From the NCBI GenBank assembly GCA_946887085.1, contig CAMPKG010000033.1:1-15643 (forward strand): a stretch of DNA of 15,643 nucleotides. Direction: 5' to 3'. The position numbers and the translations under genes were made by a program. The notes under the pieces are model-generated. The model made no database searches. It saw only the letters and a list, made by a program, of their open reading frames with translations, and was not told where the DNA came from. The DNA comes from an uncultured Sphingobacteriales bacterium. GTDB lineage: Bacteria > Bacteroidota > Bacteroidia > Chitinophagales > Chitinophagaceae. This document shows, in pieces, positions 1 to 6,838 of this stretch (positions are counted from its first letter, which is position 1; each line of letters starts with the position of its first letter).

Positions 1-549
1 GGTTATGCTATTGCTCTGGCGTGTGCCGGTGTTATAGGAATACTTTTGGTGAACAGGCAAAAACTGAAGGCCGACCAGAAAAGGAAAACCGCCGAGGCCG
101 AAACACAGCGGGCCGAGGCCATCGCCCGCGAACAGCTCGATCATTTCACTACGAGCATACAGGAAAAGAATGAGCTGATCGAAAAATTCACCGCTGAAAT
201 AAAAAAATACCAGGCATTGCCCTGCAGTACGGAAATAGCAGAAAATGAAGAAAGCCTGCGGGACCTGCAAGACTCCGTAATACTTACGGACGATCAGTGG
301 GCCAAATTCCAATCGGCTTTTGACAAAGTATACCCGGGATACATTTCCCGTGCAAAAGAAAAATTCCAGGGCATTACCGCCGCCGAATTAAGATTCATTG
401 TATTGAGCAGGCTGAGATTGAATAACAAAGAAATGGCAGCGATGCTCGGTGTAAGCCACGAGGCTATACGTGCTAATAAACACCGCCTCTTAAAGAAGAT
501 ACAATTACCCGAAGGCGCTGCTTTGGAAGAGGTGGTGCACTCCGTTTAA
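1..549 (+). CDS. Membrane-anchored HTH regulator, C-terminal part (5' end outside window)
   Basis: The reading frame is open from base 1, so only the last 182 codons are present. The visible part begins inside a hydrophobic membrane segment (residues 1-17, ending in VNRQKLK). A charged Lys/Glu/Ala-rich stretch that looks like a coiled coil follows (about 19-75), then a C-terminal helix-turn-helix region (about 110-170) with NNKEMAAMLGVSHEAIRANK, typical of LuxR-like effector domains. In Bacteroidota this arrangement usually has N-terminal TPR repeats in the periplasm, a single membrane helix, a coiled coil and a cytoplasmic DNA-binding domain; the TPR part would lie upstream of the window. 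A TTG at base 46 could be called as a start, but the in-frame membrane helix before it argues against that. The DNA target and signal are unknown. The stop is TAA, followed directly by a hairpin terminator. Confidence 0.8.
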   Translation, partial: GYAIALACAGVIGILLVNRQKLKADQKRKTAEAETQRAEAIAREQLDHFTTSIQEKNELIEKFTAEIKKYQALPCSTEIAENEESLRDLQDSVILTDDQWAKFQSAFDKVYPGYISRAKEKFQGITAAELRFIVLSRLRLNNKEMAAMLGVSHEAIRANKHRLLKKIQLPEGAALEEVVHSV

Positions 550-584
550 AACAAATAGCCGCTCGTTGAGCGGCTTATTTGTTA
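550..584. terminator. Bidirectional hairpin terminator between convergent genes
   Basis: A stem of GCCGCTC (558-564) and GAGCGGC (568-574) closes over a GTT loop. An outer 8-bp A/T-rich arm (550-557 with 576-583, one bulged T) extends it, giving A-rich and T-rich flanks in both directions. It lies directly after the stop of the plus-strand regulator and includes the stop codon of the minus-strand MORN-like gene, so it can serve both transcripts. Confidence 0.8.
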
Positions 585-1226
585 GTTGCTATAACTGGTC
601 CTCCTGTTGGCAGGTGGTTTGTAGTAATTCGTGTTTTTATTGTGCGGCATAGCGGCTTCCCGTTTTTTATAATAGACACTGTCTTCGCTGGTCATCGGGA
701 AATCTTTTTTGAATACCACTTCATCTACCTGGTATTCTTCCTCGCGCGTCAACCTTCCCGTAGAAGCATCGTAAAACCGCCAGGTGCCATGCCTCATGGT
801 ACCGCGTTCAGTCTCTATCGAGCGCAGGCTTTGAACCCCTGTTATCGGGTCTTCTACCATGAAAGTATCGCGCTTTTGCGAAGGGTTAAGGCCCCGGTAG
901 GTCCCCACAGCGATCAGCCTGCCCTTTTCAAAATATTTGGCTTCGCCGTCTTTCACGTCGTTCTTGAAAGTTTCCATGGCCTGCAATTCGCCTTCGCCGT
1001 CCAGCTTATACCATGGCCCTATTTTGATGCCGTGCGTGTAATTACCAAATTCGGTGTAGCCGGGTTCACCCATACGTTCACCTTGCGTAACCACCCAAAG
1101 CCCGTGACGTTTGCCCCGGTCATCGGTATGGTTGTAATTACGTTTTTCTTCCTTTTCACCCTGTGCAAACGCCGCAAGCGAACATGCGGAAAAGCAAACT
1201 GACATTATGTATGCGGCTATCTTCAT
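582..1226 (-). CDS. Exported MORN-like repeat protein of unknown function
   Basis: The 214-residue protein has a clear signal peptide (hydrophobic to about residue 20, predicted cleavage AFA|QG). The mature part carries several degenerate repeats of the MORN/'antitoxin YwqK-like' kind: RGKRHGLWVV (38-47), GNYTHGIKIGPWY (61-73), DVKDGEAKYFEKGRL (90-104) and TMRHGTWRFYDASTGRL (143-159), each a G-x-W/K-x-(F/Y) turn within a beta hairpin. Such repeats occur in many exported Bacteroidota proteins and usually have no known ligand. The C-terminal tail (about 180-214) is Lys/Asn/Tyr-rich and looks disordered. The start is the ATG just before the signal peptide, 15 bp after the stop of the Fe-S carrier gene, so the two are probably co-transcribed. 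No catalytic motif is visible and I cannot assign a function. Confidence 0.75.
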   Translation of the reverse strand: MKIAAYIMSVCFSACSLAAFAQGEKEEKRNYNHTDDRGKRHGLWVVTQGERMGEPGYTEFGNYTHGIKIGPWYKLDGEGELQAMETFKNDVKDGEAKYFEKGRLIAVGTYRGLNPSQKRDTFMVEDPITGVQSLRSIETERGTMRHGTWRFYDASTGRLTREEEYQVDEVVFKKDFPMTSEDSVYYKKREAAMPHNKNTNYYKPPANRRTSYSN

Positions 1227-1241
1227 TTATCGGTTTGAATT

Positions 1242-1586
1242 TTATACAGCGAACGAACTGCCGCAACCACAAGTGCTGCTGGCATTCGGGTTTTTGAACA
1301 CGAAACCCCGTGCATTGAGTCCGTCCTCGAAATCTACCTGCATGCCTTGCAGGTAAATGCCATGTGCCTTTTTCATAACAACCGGTACACCTTCGATTTC
1401 GTAGGTATCATCATCTTCTTCCTTCCGGTCAAAACCTAACACGTAACTTAAACCCGAGCATCCACCGCCTTTCACACCCACCCGCAATGCCTGGGTTGCG
1501 TCAAAGCCGGGTTCTGTCATCAGCTTTTTTACCTCTGTAATAGCGCTGGGCGTGAGGGACACGGGAGCCTGTATAGTAGTTTCCAT
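1242..1586 (-). CDS. A-type iron-sulfur cluster carrier (HesB/IscA/ErpA/SufA family)
   Basis: This 114-residue protein is of normal length for the family and carries the three conserved cysteines that bind an Fe-S cluster or iron: Cys43 in GGGCSGLSY, and Cys106 and Cys108 in the C-terminal STCGCGSSF. Family members accept clusters from scaffold proteins such as IscU or SufB and pass them to apo-enzymes in the cytoplasm. No other isc or suf genes are nearby, so I cannot choose between IscA, SufA and ErpA names. The ATG at 1586 is preceded by a well-spaced Bacteroidota-type promoter. The MORN-like gene follows 15 bp downstream on the same strand. Confidence 0.92.
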   Translation of the reverse strand: METTIQAPVSLTPSAITEVKKLMTEPGFDATQALRVGVKGGGCSGLSYVLGFDRKEEDDDTYEIEGVPVVMKKAHGIYLQGMQVDFEDGLNARGFVFKNPNASSTCGCGSSFAV

Positions 1587-1606
1587 TGATTATTAAACGT
1601 TTCATG

Positions 1607-1638
1607 CAAAGTTACCATACCTCTGAGGGGTATCCAAA
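1607..1638 (-). promoter_or_regulatory. Promoter of the Fe-S carrier gene, Bacteroidota consensus
   Basis: On the minus strand a -33 TTTG (1638-1635) is followed after exactly 20 bp by a perfect -7 element TAACTTTG (1614-1607, consensus TAnnTTTG). The spacing matches the primary sigma factor of Bacteroidota. The expected transcript start is near 1600, leaving a leader of about 14 nt before the ATG at 1586. This is the best-formed promoter in the window. Confidence 0.75.
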
Positions 1639-1715
1639 TACGTAACGTTAAAGTATCGATGTACTCTATTTAAACATAGTTGTCAATTGTATAAGATATT
1701 GTTAACGACATTTTT

Positions 1716-1723
1716 TACATTTG
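1716..1723 (+). promoter_or_regulatory. Candidate -7 element of frr
   Basis: TACATTTG matches TAnnTTTG perfectly and lies 24 bp before the frr ATG, predicting a transcript start near 1730. The nearest TTG triplets upstream (1699-1701 and 1687-1689) are spaced 14 and 26 bp away, neither ideal, so the -33 part is weak or absent. Confidence 0.55.
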
Positions 1724-1746
1724 CAGCCTGCAAAAACTAATAGAAC

Positions 1747-2310
1747 ATGAGCGATATACTGGATGGGATCATTGAGGATGCTTCCCAGCATATGAAAAAG
1801 GCCATCAGCCACCTCGAATCGGAATTGAGCAGGATACGTGCAGGAAAGGCTAATCCCATGATACTGGATGGCATCAACGTTGACTATTATGGCAATCCAA
1901 CCCCGCTGAACCAGGTTGCCAATGTTACCATACCTGATGCAAGGACATTGTCGATCCAGCCATGGGAGCGCCAGATGCTGGGCCCCATCGAAAAAGCCAT
2001 CATTGCCTCCAATATCGGCCTGAACCCGCAGAACGATGGATCGATCATACGCCTGTTCCTGCCCCCGCTGACAGAGGAGCGCCGGAAAGAACTGGTGAAA
2101 AGGGTGAACGGGGAAGGCGAGCATGCCAAGGTATCTACCCGCAACATCCGCCGCGATGCGATCGAACACATCAAAAAAGAGCAAAAGAATGGCCTGAGCG
2201 AGGACATATGTAAGGATGCAGAGGCGCGGGTACAGGCAGTTACAGACAAGCATATAGCACTGATAGACCAGCACTGCAAGGACAAAGAAAAAGAGATAAT
2301 GACGATATAA
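1747..2310 (+). CDS. frr: Ribosome recycling factor
   Basis: The 187-residue product is full length (the E. coli protein has 185). It matches RRF from end to end: the N-terminal helix of the three-helix bundle with RIRAGKANPMIL (29-40), the small beta domain with YYGNPTPLNQVANV (47-60), and the C-terminal helices with STRNIRRDA (130-138). Arg132 falls at the position of the functionally critical Arg132 of E. coli RRF. With EF-G, RRF splits post-termination 70S ribosomes so that subunits can be reused. It acts in the cytoplasm and is essential in most bacteria. The gene appears monocistronic, with its own -7 element upstream and a hairpin terminator six bases after the stop. It is not next to pyrH or tsf here, although those are its neighbours in many bacteria. 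Confidence 0.98.
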   Translation: MSDILDGIIEDASQHMKKAISHLESELSRIRAGKANPMILDGINVDYYGNPTPLNQVANVTIPDARTLSIQPWERQMLGPIEKAIIASNIGLNPQNDGSIIRLFLPPLTEERRKELVKRVNGEGEHAKVSTRNIRRDAIEHIKKEQKNGLSEDICKDAEARVQAVTDKHIALIDQHCKDKEKEIMTI

Positions 2311-2315
2311 TCTCG

Positions 2316-2343
2316 AAAAGCCTCCTTAATTTTGGGGGCTTTT
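2316..2343 (+). terminator. Rho-independent terminator of frr
   Basis: AAAAGCCTCC (2316-2325) pairs with GGGGGCTTTT (2334-2343), including one T-G wobble, around an 8-base loop (2326-2333). A run of T residues follows. It starts six bases after the frr stop. Confidence 0.8.
2327..2334 (+). promoter_or_regulatory. Possible -7 element embedded in the frr terminator
   Basis: TAATTTTG in the terminator loop fits TAnnTTTG exactly and lies 41 bp before the ATG of the sterol desaturase-like gene. No TTG is found at a suitable distance upstream, so this may be a chance match in A/T-rich sequence. It is nevertheless the only perfect -7 candidate for that gene. Confidence 0.3.
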
Positions 2344-2374
2344 TCATTTATATACCAAACACACACAATCACTT

Positions 2375-3334
2375 ATGGACGAGCTGCACCAACAGATACT
2401 GCTGCTTTTCTCCATTCCTATATATGCAGTGCTCATTCCGCTGGAGATATTCCTAAGCCATTTCCATGGCTGGCGATTTTACAGCCTGAAGGAAACGCTG
2501 ATGAATATCTACATGAACGTGGCTAACGCAGGGGTAGACCTGCTGCTGCGTGGCGTAGCGCTGGCCGTGCTGATGTTCTTTTCAAAATACAGTTTGCAGA
2601 TAGACTGGCACCCAGCCGTGTACTGGGTTCTGCTGTTCCTTTGCGAGGATATCATGTTCTGGCTGGAGCATTATGTGGACCATTCGGTGAGGGTATTCTG
2701 GGCGGTACATGTTACGCACCACTCTTCCGAAGAGTACAACCTGACAACGGGCTTCCGTTCGTCGGTGCTGATGCCCTTTTATCGTTTCCTGTATTTTATA
2801 CCCCTGGCGCTGATCGGTTTCAGGCCGGTTGATATATTATTCATGTATGCCATTACGCAGGTATACGGCATCATCGTGCATACGCAGGCTATTAAAAAAT
2901 TGCCGCGCTGGATAGAGTTCATTTTCGTGACACCTTCTCACCACCGGGTGCATCACGCAAGCAACATCCCTTACCTGGATAAGAACATGGGTATGGTACT
3001 CATTATATGGGACAGGATGTTTGGCACCTTTGCCGAAGAGATGGATAATGAGCCACCGAAATATGGCATCACTACTCCACTCGATAATCCTTACCACCCG
3101 GTAAAAGCGGTCTTCCACGAATGGCAGCATATAGCGCAGGATATGAAACAGGATGTGTCATTTAAGGACAAGCTGAAATACCTGTTTTATGTGCCGGGCT
3201 GGAGCCACGATGGCAGCCGCAAAACCACCAAACAAATGCGTGCCGCCTGGATACGTGAGCAGCGAATGAAGATGGCTGAGGAGAGTGCGGCTAAGAGAAT
3301 GAGCAGAAAAGAAAAAACTGAAACTGTATTCTGA
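2375..3334 (+). CDS. Sterol desaturase / fatty acid hydroxylase family membrane protein
   Basis: The 319-residue protein has several hydrophobic segments (about 8-28, 54-70, 80-95, 135-165) and the three histidine clusters of the membrane di-iron hydroxylase superfamily: HYVDH (99-103), HVTHH (112-116) and HRVHH (190-194). These ligate a di-iron centre that activates oxygen to hydroxylate or desaturate lipids. The spacing and the HHSSEEYN and HHASN contexts resemble the bacterial 'sterol desaturase family' branch that includes alkylglycerol monooxygenase-like proteins, rather than true sterol enzymes. The substrate cannot be read from the sequence. The ATG at 2375 precedes the first membrane segment. 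The C-terminal tail (about 280-319) is highly basic and probably cytoplasmic. The stop lies one base from the stop of the convergent EVE-domain gene. Confidence 0.88.
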   Translation: MDELHQQILLLFSIPIYAVLIPLEIFLSHFHGWRFYSLKETLMNIYMNVANAGVDLLLRGVALAVLMFFSKYSLQIDWHPAVYWVLLFLCEDIMFWLEHYVDHSVRVFWAVHVTHHSSEEYNLTTGFRSSVLMPFYRFLYFIPLALIGFRPVDILFMYAITQVYGIIVHTQAIKKLPRWIEFIFVTPSHHRVHHASNIPYLDKNMGMVLIIWDRMFGTFAEEMDNEPPKYGITTPLDNPYHPVKAVFHEWQHIAQDMKQDVSFKDKLKYLFYVPGWSHDGSRKTTKQMRAAWIREQRMKMAEESAAKRMSRKEKTETVF

Positions 3335-3335
3335 T

Positions 3336-3743
3336 CTACAGCCCTGCCATTTTCAATATCTTTTTATACTCCGCGGGCTTTACTGCACCTACTGATAAGC
3401 GCGATAAACGCACGAGGTCCATTTCTGAAAAAGCAGGGTCTGCCTTTATCTGCTCCAATGTTACCGGCTTAGGTAGTGTTTGAACTGGCTTCAGATCTAC
3501 AACCACCCAGTTCGGATCGTCAGTTGTAGGATCCTGGTAGGCAGTTTTTGCTACTTCGGCAATACCAACAATGGCAAGGCCTTCGTTGCTGTGGTAGAAG
3601 AAAACATGATCTCCCTTTTGCATAGCCTTCAGGTTGTTGCGCGCTGCATAGTTGCGTACACCATCCCAGTGAGTTTTCTTATCCTTCAGGAATTGCTCCC
3701 AGCTATATTTGGAAGGTTCTGATTTTACCAGCCAGTAGTTCAT
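3336..3743 (-). CDS. EVE domain protein (PUA-like fold, THYN1 family)
   Basis: The whole 135-residue protein is one EVE domain. The hallmarks are present in order: the N-terminal MNYWLVKSEPSKYSW, then WDGVRNYAARNNL (26-38), GDHVFFYHSN (44-53), GIAEV (60-64) and LSRLSVGAV near the C-terminus. EVE domains are PUA-like and related to YTH domains; characterised relatives bind modified bases in DNA or RNA, and fusions to restriction enzymes are known. This stand-alone form resembles human THYN1, and its ligand in bacteria is not established. No restriction or modification gene is nearby, so a defence role is not supported by context. It probably forms a separate unit: its start is 83 bp from the prenyl synthase stop, with a candidate terminator between. 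Its stop is 1 bp from the convergent upstream neighbour. Confidence 0.9.
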   Translation of the reverse strand: MNYWLVKSEPSKYSWEQFLKDKKTHWDGVRNYAARNNLKAMQKGDHVFFYHSNEGLAIVGIAEVAKTAYQDPTTDDPNWVVVDLKPVQTLPKPVTLEQIKADPAFSEMDLVRLSRLSVGAVKPAEYKKILKMAGL

Positions 3744-3746
3744 ATC

Positions 3747-3774
3747 AGTAGTAAGTATAAAGTAGTAAGCATAA
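3747..3774. repeat. Short tandem duplication, 14-bp unit
   Basis: AGTAGTAAGTATAA (3747-3760) is followed immediately by AGTAGTAAGCATAA (3761-3774), with one mismatch. It lies just upstream of the EVE gene start, in A/T-rich leader sequence. No function is implied. Confidence 0.6.
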
Positions 3775-3800
3775 AGATAATGACTAAATCAAAACATAAG

Positions 3801-3817
3801 CCTCCCCTTGGGGGAGG
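3801..3817 (-). terminator. GC-rich hairpin, candidate terminator of the ftcD-lpxK-rnr-prenyl synthase cluster
   Basis: CCTCCCC (3801-3807) pairs perfectly with GGGGAGG (3811-3817) over a 3-base loop. Read on the minus strand it starts 10 bases after the prenyl synthase stop and is followed by CTTATGTTTTGATTT, a loosely T-rich tail. The C/T-rich palindrome also looks like small repeats I recall from Bacteroidota intergenic regions, so it may belong to a dispersed family; only one copy is visible in this window. Confidence 0.5.
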
Positions 3818-3826
3818 TTGGAGGGT

Positions 3827-4792
3827 CTATCTATCGCGTTGTAACAAATACGTCGCCAACTCGTGCAGTGGCTGTTTTCTTTTGCGCAGCACCGCAGCTT
3901 CTTCCAGGCAATCAAAAGCACGATTGGAATAGAGTTCTACCGCTTCCCTGCAAGCCTTATCAGCACCGGTGGCCTTGAACAGCTCAAGCATTGCAGGCAC
4001 TTTATCGTTACCATCGTTTACCAGCCACTCGTCTATCTGCTTTAGTTGTTCTGCATTTGCCGTTTCTCTTGCCTTAAGCAACAGGTAGGTTTTTTTGTTC
4101 GATTTGATATCACCACCGTTTTGCTTGCCCAACTTTGTTGTGTCGCCGAAGGCATCCAGATAATCGTCCTGCAACTGGAACGCTATGCCCAGGTTCTTGC
4201 CGAAAGTGTACAGCTTGTTCGCATTGCCTTCGGTAGTGCCGCCCAGTAAGGCGCCCATCTTCAAGCTGCAGGCAAGCAACACCGATGTCTTCAGGGTGAT
4301 CATATGGATGTATTCGTCAATGCTCACATCGTTGCGCGATTCAAAGTCCATATCCAGCTGCTGGCCTTCGCAAACCTCTATCGAGGTCTTATTGAACAGG
4401 TGTAAGATCAGCGAGAGGTTTTGCTCTATATGCGCAAGCTGGTCGTAAGCATAAATGCTCATTACATCGCCGCAGAGAATGCCTGCCGTCAGCCCATACT
4501 TCTCATGCACAGTAGTTTTACCCCGGCGTAGCGGCGCTTTATCCATAATATCGTCATGTATCAGCGTAAAATTGTGAAACAGCTCGATGCCTATGGCGCC
4601 GTGCCAGGCATCTTCATTTATCTCGCCGAAGAGCTCGTTCGCCATCAGGCAAAGTACGGGACGCACACGTTTGCCGCCGATCTGCAGGAAATACCTGCAG
4701 GGATCGTAAAGCGTGCCCGGTAGTTCGGGAAACGGCAGGGATTGGGAAAGCCTTTGTTCAAATTGTTCAACCAGTTGTGTAAAGCTGTGCAT
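3827..4792 (-). CDS. Short-chain polyprenyl diphosphate synthase (farnesyl/geranylgeranyl type)
   Basis: The 321-residue protein is a trans-prenyltransferase. It has GGKRVRP (39-45) for isopentenyl diphosphate binding, the first Asp-rich motif DDIMD (80-84) followed by KAPLRRG, and the second Asp-rich motif DDYLD (209-213) in FQLQDDYLDAFGD. It condenses isopentenyl diphosphate onto allylic diphosphates using magnesium bound to these aspartates. The first motif lacks the two-residue insertion seen in E. coli IspA (DDLPAMD). Phe75 sits five residues before it, a position where an aromatic residue is associated with a C20 product in archaeal-type enzymes. Geranylgeranyl diphosphate is therefore possible, but C15 cannot be excluded. 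It starts 3 bp after the rnr stop, so co-transcription and translational coupling are likely. Confidence 0.9.
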   Translation of the reverse strand: MHSFTQLVEQFEQRLSQSLPFPELPGTLYDPCRYFLQIGGKRVRPVLCLMANELFGEINEDAWHGAIGIELFHNFTLIHDDIMDKAPLRRGKTTVHEKYGLTAGILCGDVMSIYAYDQLAHIEQNLSLILHLFNKTSIEVCEGQQLDMDFESRNDVSIDEYIHMITLKTSVLLACSLKMGALLGGTTEGNANKLYTFGKNLGIAFQLQDDYLDAFGDTTKLGKQNGGDIKSNKKTYLLLKARETANAEQLKQIDEWLVNDGNDKVPAMLELFKATGADKACREAVELYSNRAFDCLEEAAVLRKRKQPLHELATYLLQRDR

Positions 4793-4795
4793 GAA

Positions 4796-6838
4796 TTATT
4801 TTTTGCGCTTGGCTGGTTTGCGTTTTTCTTTAACCGCCTCGCTGCTGCTTTTCTTCTTTTTATGTTTTTGCTCAGGCAATTCCAGCACTGTGTAGTCGAG
4901 CTGGCGTTTGTCAAGGTTGGCGGCCACCACACGTATCTTTACCCTGTCGCCAATACCAAACCTGAGGCCGGTGCTCCGGCCTATCAAACAGTATTCTCCC
5001 TCTCGCAGTTCAAAATCATCGAACTGCGCCAGGTCAGCTATCGATACCATGCCTTCGCATTTATGCTCGACAGTCTCTGCCCAAAAGCCGAAGCTGGCCA
5101 CACCGCTTACTACAGCTTCAAAGTCTTCTCCTACGTAGTTCTTCATGAACTCTACCTGCTTGTACTTATTCGCAGAGCGCTCCGCCTCCATAGCCCTGCG
5201 CTCCTGGTCGCTGCAGTGGCGGCATTGTTGTTCGAGGTGTTTGATGGGTTTGATATCGTTCTTCAAACATTCTTCCAGTATCCTGTGCACCAGCACATCG
5301 GGGTAACGGCGAATCGGTGAGGTAAAATGGCAATAGTCTTTGAAGCCGAGGCCGTAGTGGCCGATATTGTCTGTAGTATATACAGCCTTAGCCATGGTTC
5401 GGATACCCAGCGTCTCCAGCACATGTTGTTCAGGCTTGCCCTGCACCATCTTCAGCATTTCATTGAACGATGAAGCGATGCCTTCGGGGCTGTTCAGGTT
5501 GAACCTGTAACCAAACGTGGAAGCAAATGATGTAAACACTTCCAGTTTCGCTTCGTCAGGCACATCATGCACACGGTAAGGGAAAGGCACCGGCTTGTCT
5601 TTTACGAGTATCTCGGAAACATATTCAGCAACGGTGCGGTTAGCCAGCAGCATGAACTCTTCTATCAGCTGATGCGCCTCCTTGCTCTCTTTCACCATGA
5701 TGCCGGTAGGCCTGCCCGATTCATCAAGCGTAAACCTTACCTCCTGTGAAGAAAAATTGATCGCGCCTTTTTTGAAGCGGGCTTTGCGCAGGTTCTGCGC
5801 CATTTCATTTAATATCAGTAATTCTTCACGATGGTCGCCTTCGGCTCCTTCTATGATGAGCTGCACTTCTTCGTAACTAAACCTCCGCTGCGAGCGGATA
5901 ACAGTTTTACCCAGCCAGTAATCTTTGATCTTTCCCTGTGTGTTTATCTGGAAGATGGCGGAGAAAGTATATTTTTCTTCATTTGGCCTTAGCGAACATA
6001 GTTCATTCGATAAACGCTCTGGCAGCATTGGCAGTACCCTATCGGGCAAATAGACACTGGTAGCGCGGTTGTATGCTTCTTTATCAAGCGCCGAACCTGG
6101 CTCTATATAATGGCTCACATCAGCGATGTGTACGCCTATCTCGTAAACATCACCCTTGATGTGCTTAAAGGAGATCGCATCGTCAAAGTCGCGGGCATCA
6201 ACGGGATCGATGGTGATCGTAAGCGTATCACGCATATCCTTGCGATGCTTCAGTTCACTACTTGCGACACCCTCGGGATACCGGGCCGCATCTTCCATCA
6301 CATCGTCGGGAAAATGCAGCGGAAAGCCATTCTCCACCAATATGCCCTGCATGGCTATTTCATTCACCGATTCATCTGTAAGTATGCTCACCACTTCACC
6401 AACCGGGTTCTTGGTCTTTTCTGTCCATTCAACTATGCGTGCTATCACATGGTCGCCGTGCTTACCACCATGGAGCAAATGCAGTGGTATGAATATATCC
6501 ACGGGCATTTTATCGCTATCCGGTACCAGGAAAGAGAAATGCGGGTGTACTTCCAGCTTGCCACTGAATTCTGTTTGCTTGCGTCTTACTATATCGATGA
6601 TCCTGCCCTCGGGACGGGCGCCGAACTTGCGGCCGCGCTCTATTACCTCCACCCTCACCTCATCGCCGTTCAGCGCATTGCCGGTCTCACCCCGGCGTAT
6701 CATTACATCTTTCTCCAGGCCTTCAACTATTACAAAGCCCATCCCCCCGCGGGTAATTTCCAGCTTACCTACGTAGGTCTTTTTACCCGAACTATCCACT
6801 TTCTTTTTTTGCGATGCCTTAGCTTTCCTGGCTGCCAT
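4796..6838 (-). CDS. rnr: Ribonuclease R (RNase II/RNB family 3'-5' exoribonuclease)
   Basis: The 680-residue protein has two N-terminal cold-shock-like OB regions (about 20-85 and 90-155), a central RNB catalytic domain (about 200-530), an S1 domain (about 565-655) and a Lys-rich tail (about 656-680). The RNB active site is intact: Asp211, Asp217, Asp219 and Asp220 in DPVDARDFDDAISF correspond to Asp201, 207, 209 and 210 of E. coli RNase II. RNase R degrades structured RNA, including rRNA and mRNA fragments, from the 3' end. It is shorter than E. coli RNase R (813 residues), mainly because it lacks the long N-terminal extension. The ATG at 6838 lies inside the last codons of lpxK (20-bp out-of-frame overlap); the next in-frame Met is residue 33, within the first OB fold, which supports this start. 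Confidence 0.96.
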   Translation of the reverse strand: MAARKAKASQKKKVDSSGKKTYVGKLEITRGGMGFVIVEGLEKDVMIRRGETGNALNGDEVRVEVIERGRKFGARPEGRIIDIVRRKQTEFSGKLEVHPHFSFLVPDSDKMPVDIFIPLHLLHGGKHGDHVIARIVEWTEKTKNPVGEVVSILTDESVNEIAMQGILVENGFPLHFPDDVMEDAARYPEGVASSELKHRKDMRDTLTITIDPVDARDFDDAISFKHIKGDVYEIGVHIADVSHYIEPGSALDKEAYNRATSVYLPDRVLPMLPERLSNELCSLRPNEEKYTFSAIFQINTQGKIKDYWLGKTVIRSQRRFSYEEVQLIIEGAEGDHREELLILNEMAQNLRKARFKKGAINFSSQEVRFTLDESGRPTGIMVKESKEAHQLIEEFMLLANRTVAEYVSEILVKDKPVPFPYRVHDVPDEAKLEVFTSFASTFGYRFNLNSPEGIASSFNEMLKMVQGKPEQHVLETLGIRTMAKAVYTTDNIGHYGLGFKDYCHFTSPIRRYPDVLVHRILEECLKNDIKPIKHLEQQCRHCSDQERRAMEAERSANKYKQVEFMKNYVGEDFEAVVSGVASFGFWAETVEHKCEGMVSIADLAQFDDFELREGEYCLIGRSTGLRFGIGDRVKIRVVAANLDKRQLDYTVLELPEQKHKKKKSSSEAVKEKRKPAKRKK

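Noticed and set aside
579..1202. A 207-codon plus-strand open frame opposite the MORN-like gene
   Set aside because: The minus-strand frame has a signal peptide and repeats. The plus frame would start within the bidirectional terminator and gives a low-complexity, Phe-rich product.
3336..3743. A defence island centred on the EVE gene
   Set aside because: There is no restriction, methylation, nuclease-effector, toxin-antitoxin or mobile gene anywhere in the window; neighbours are core metabolism and envelope genes.
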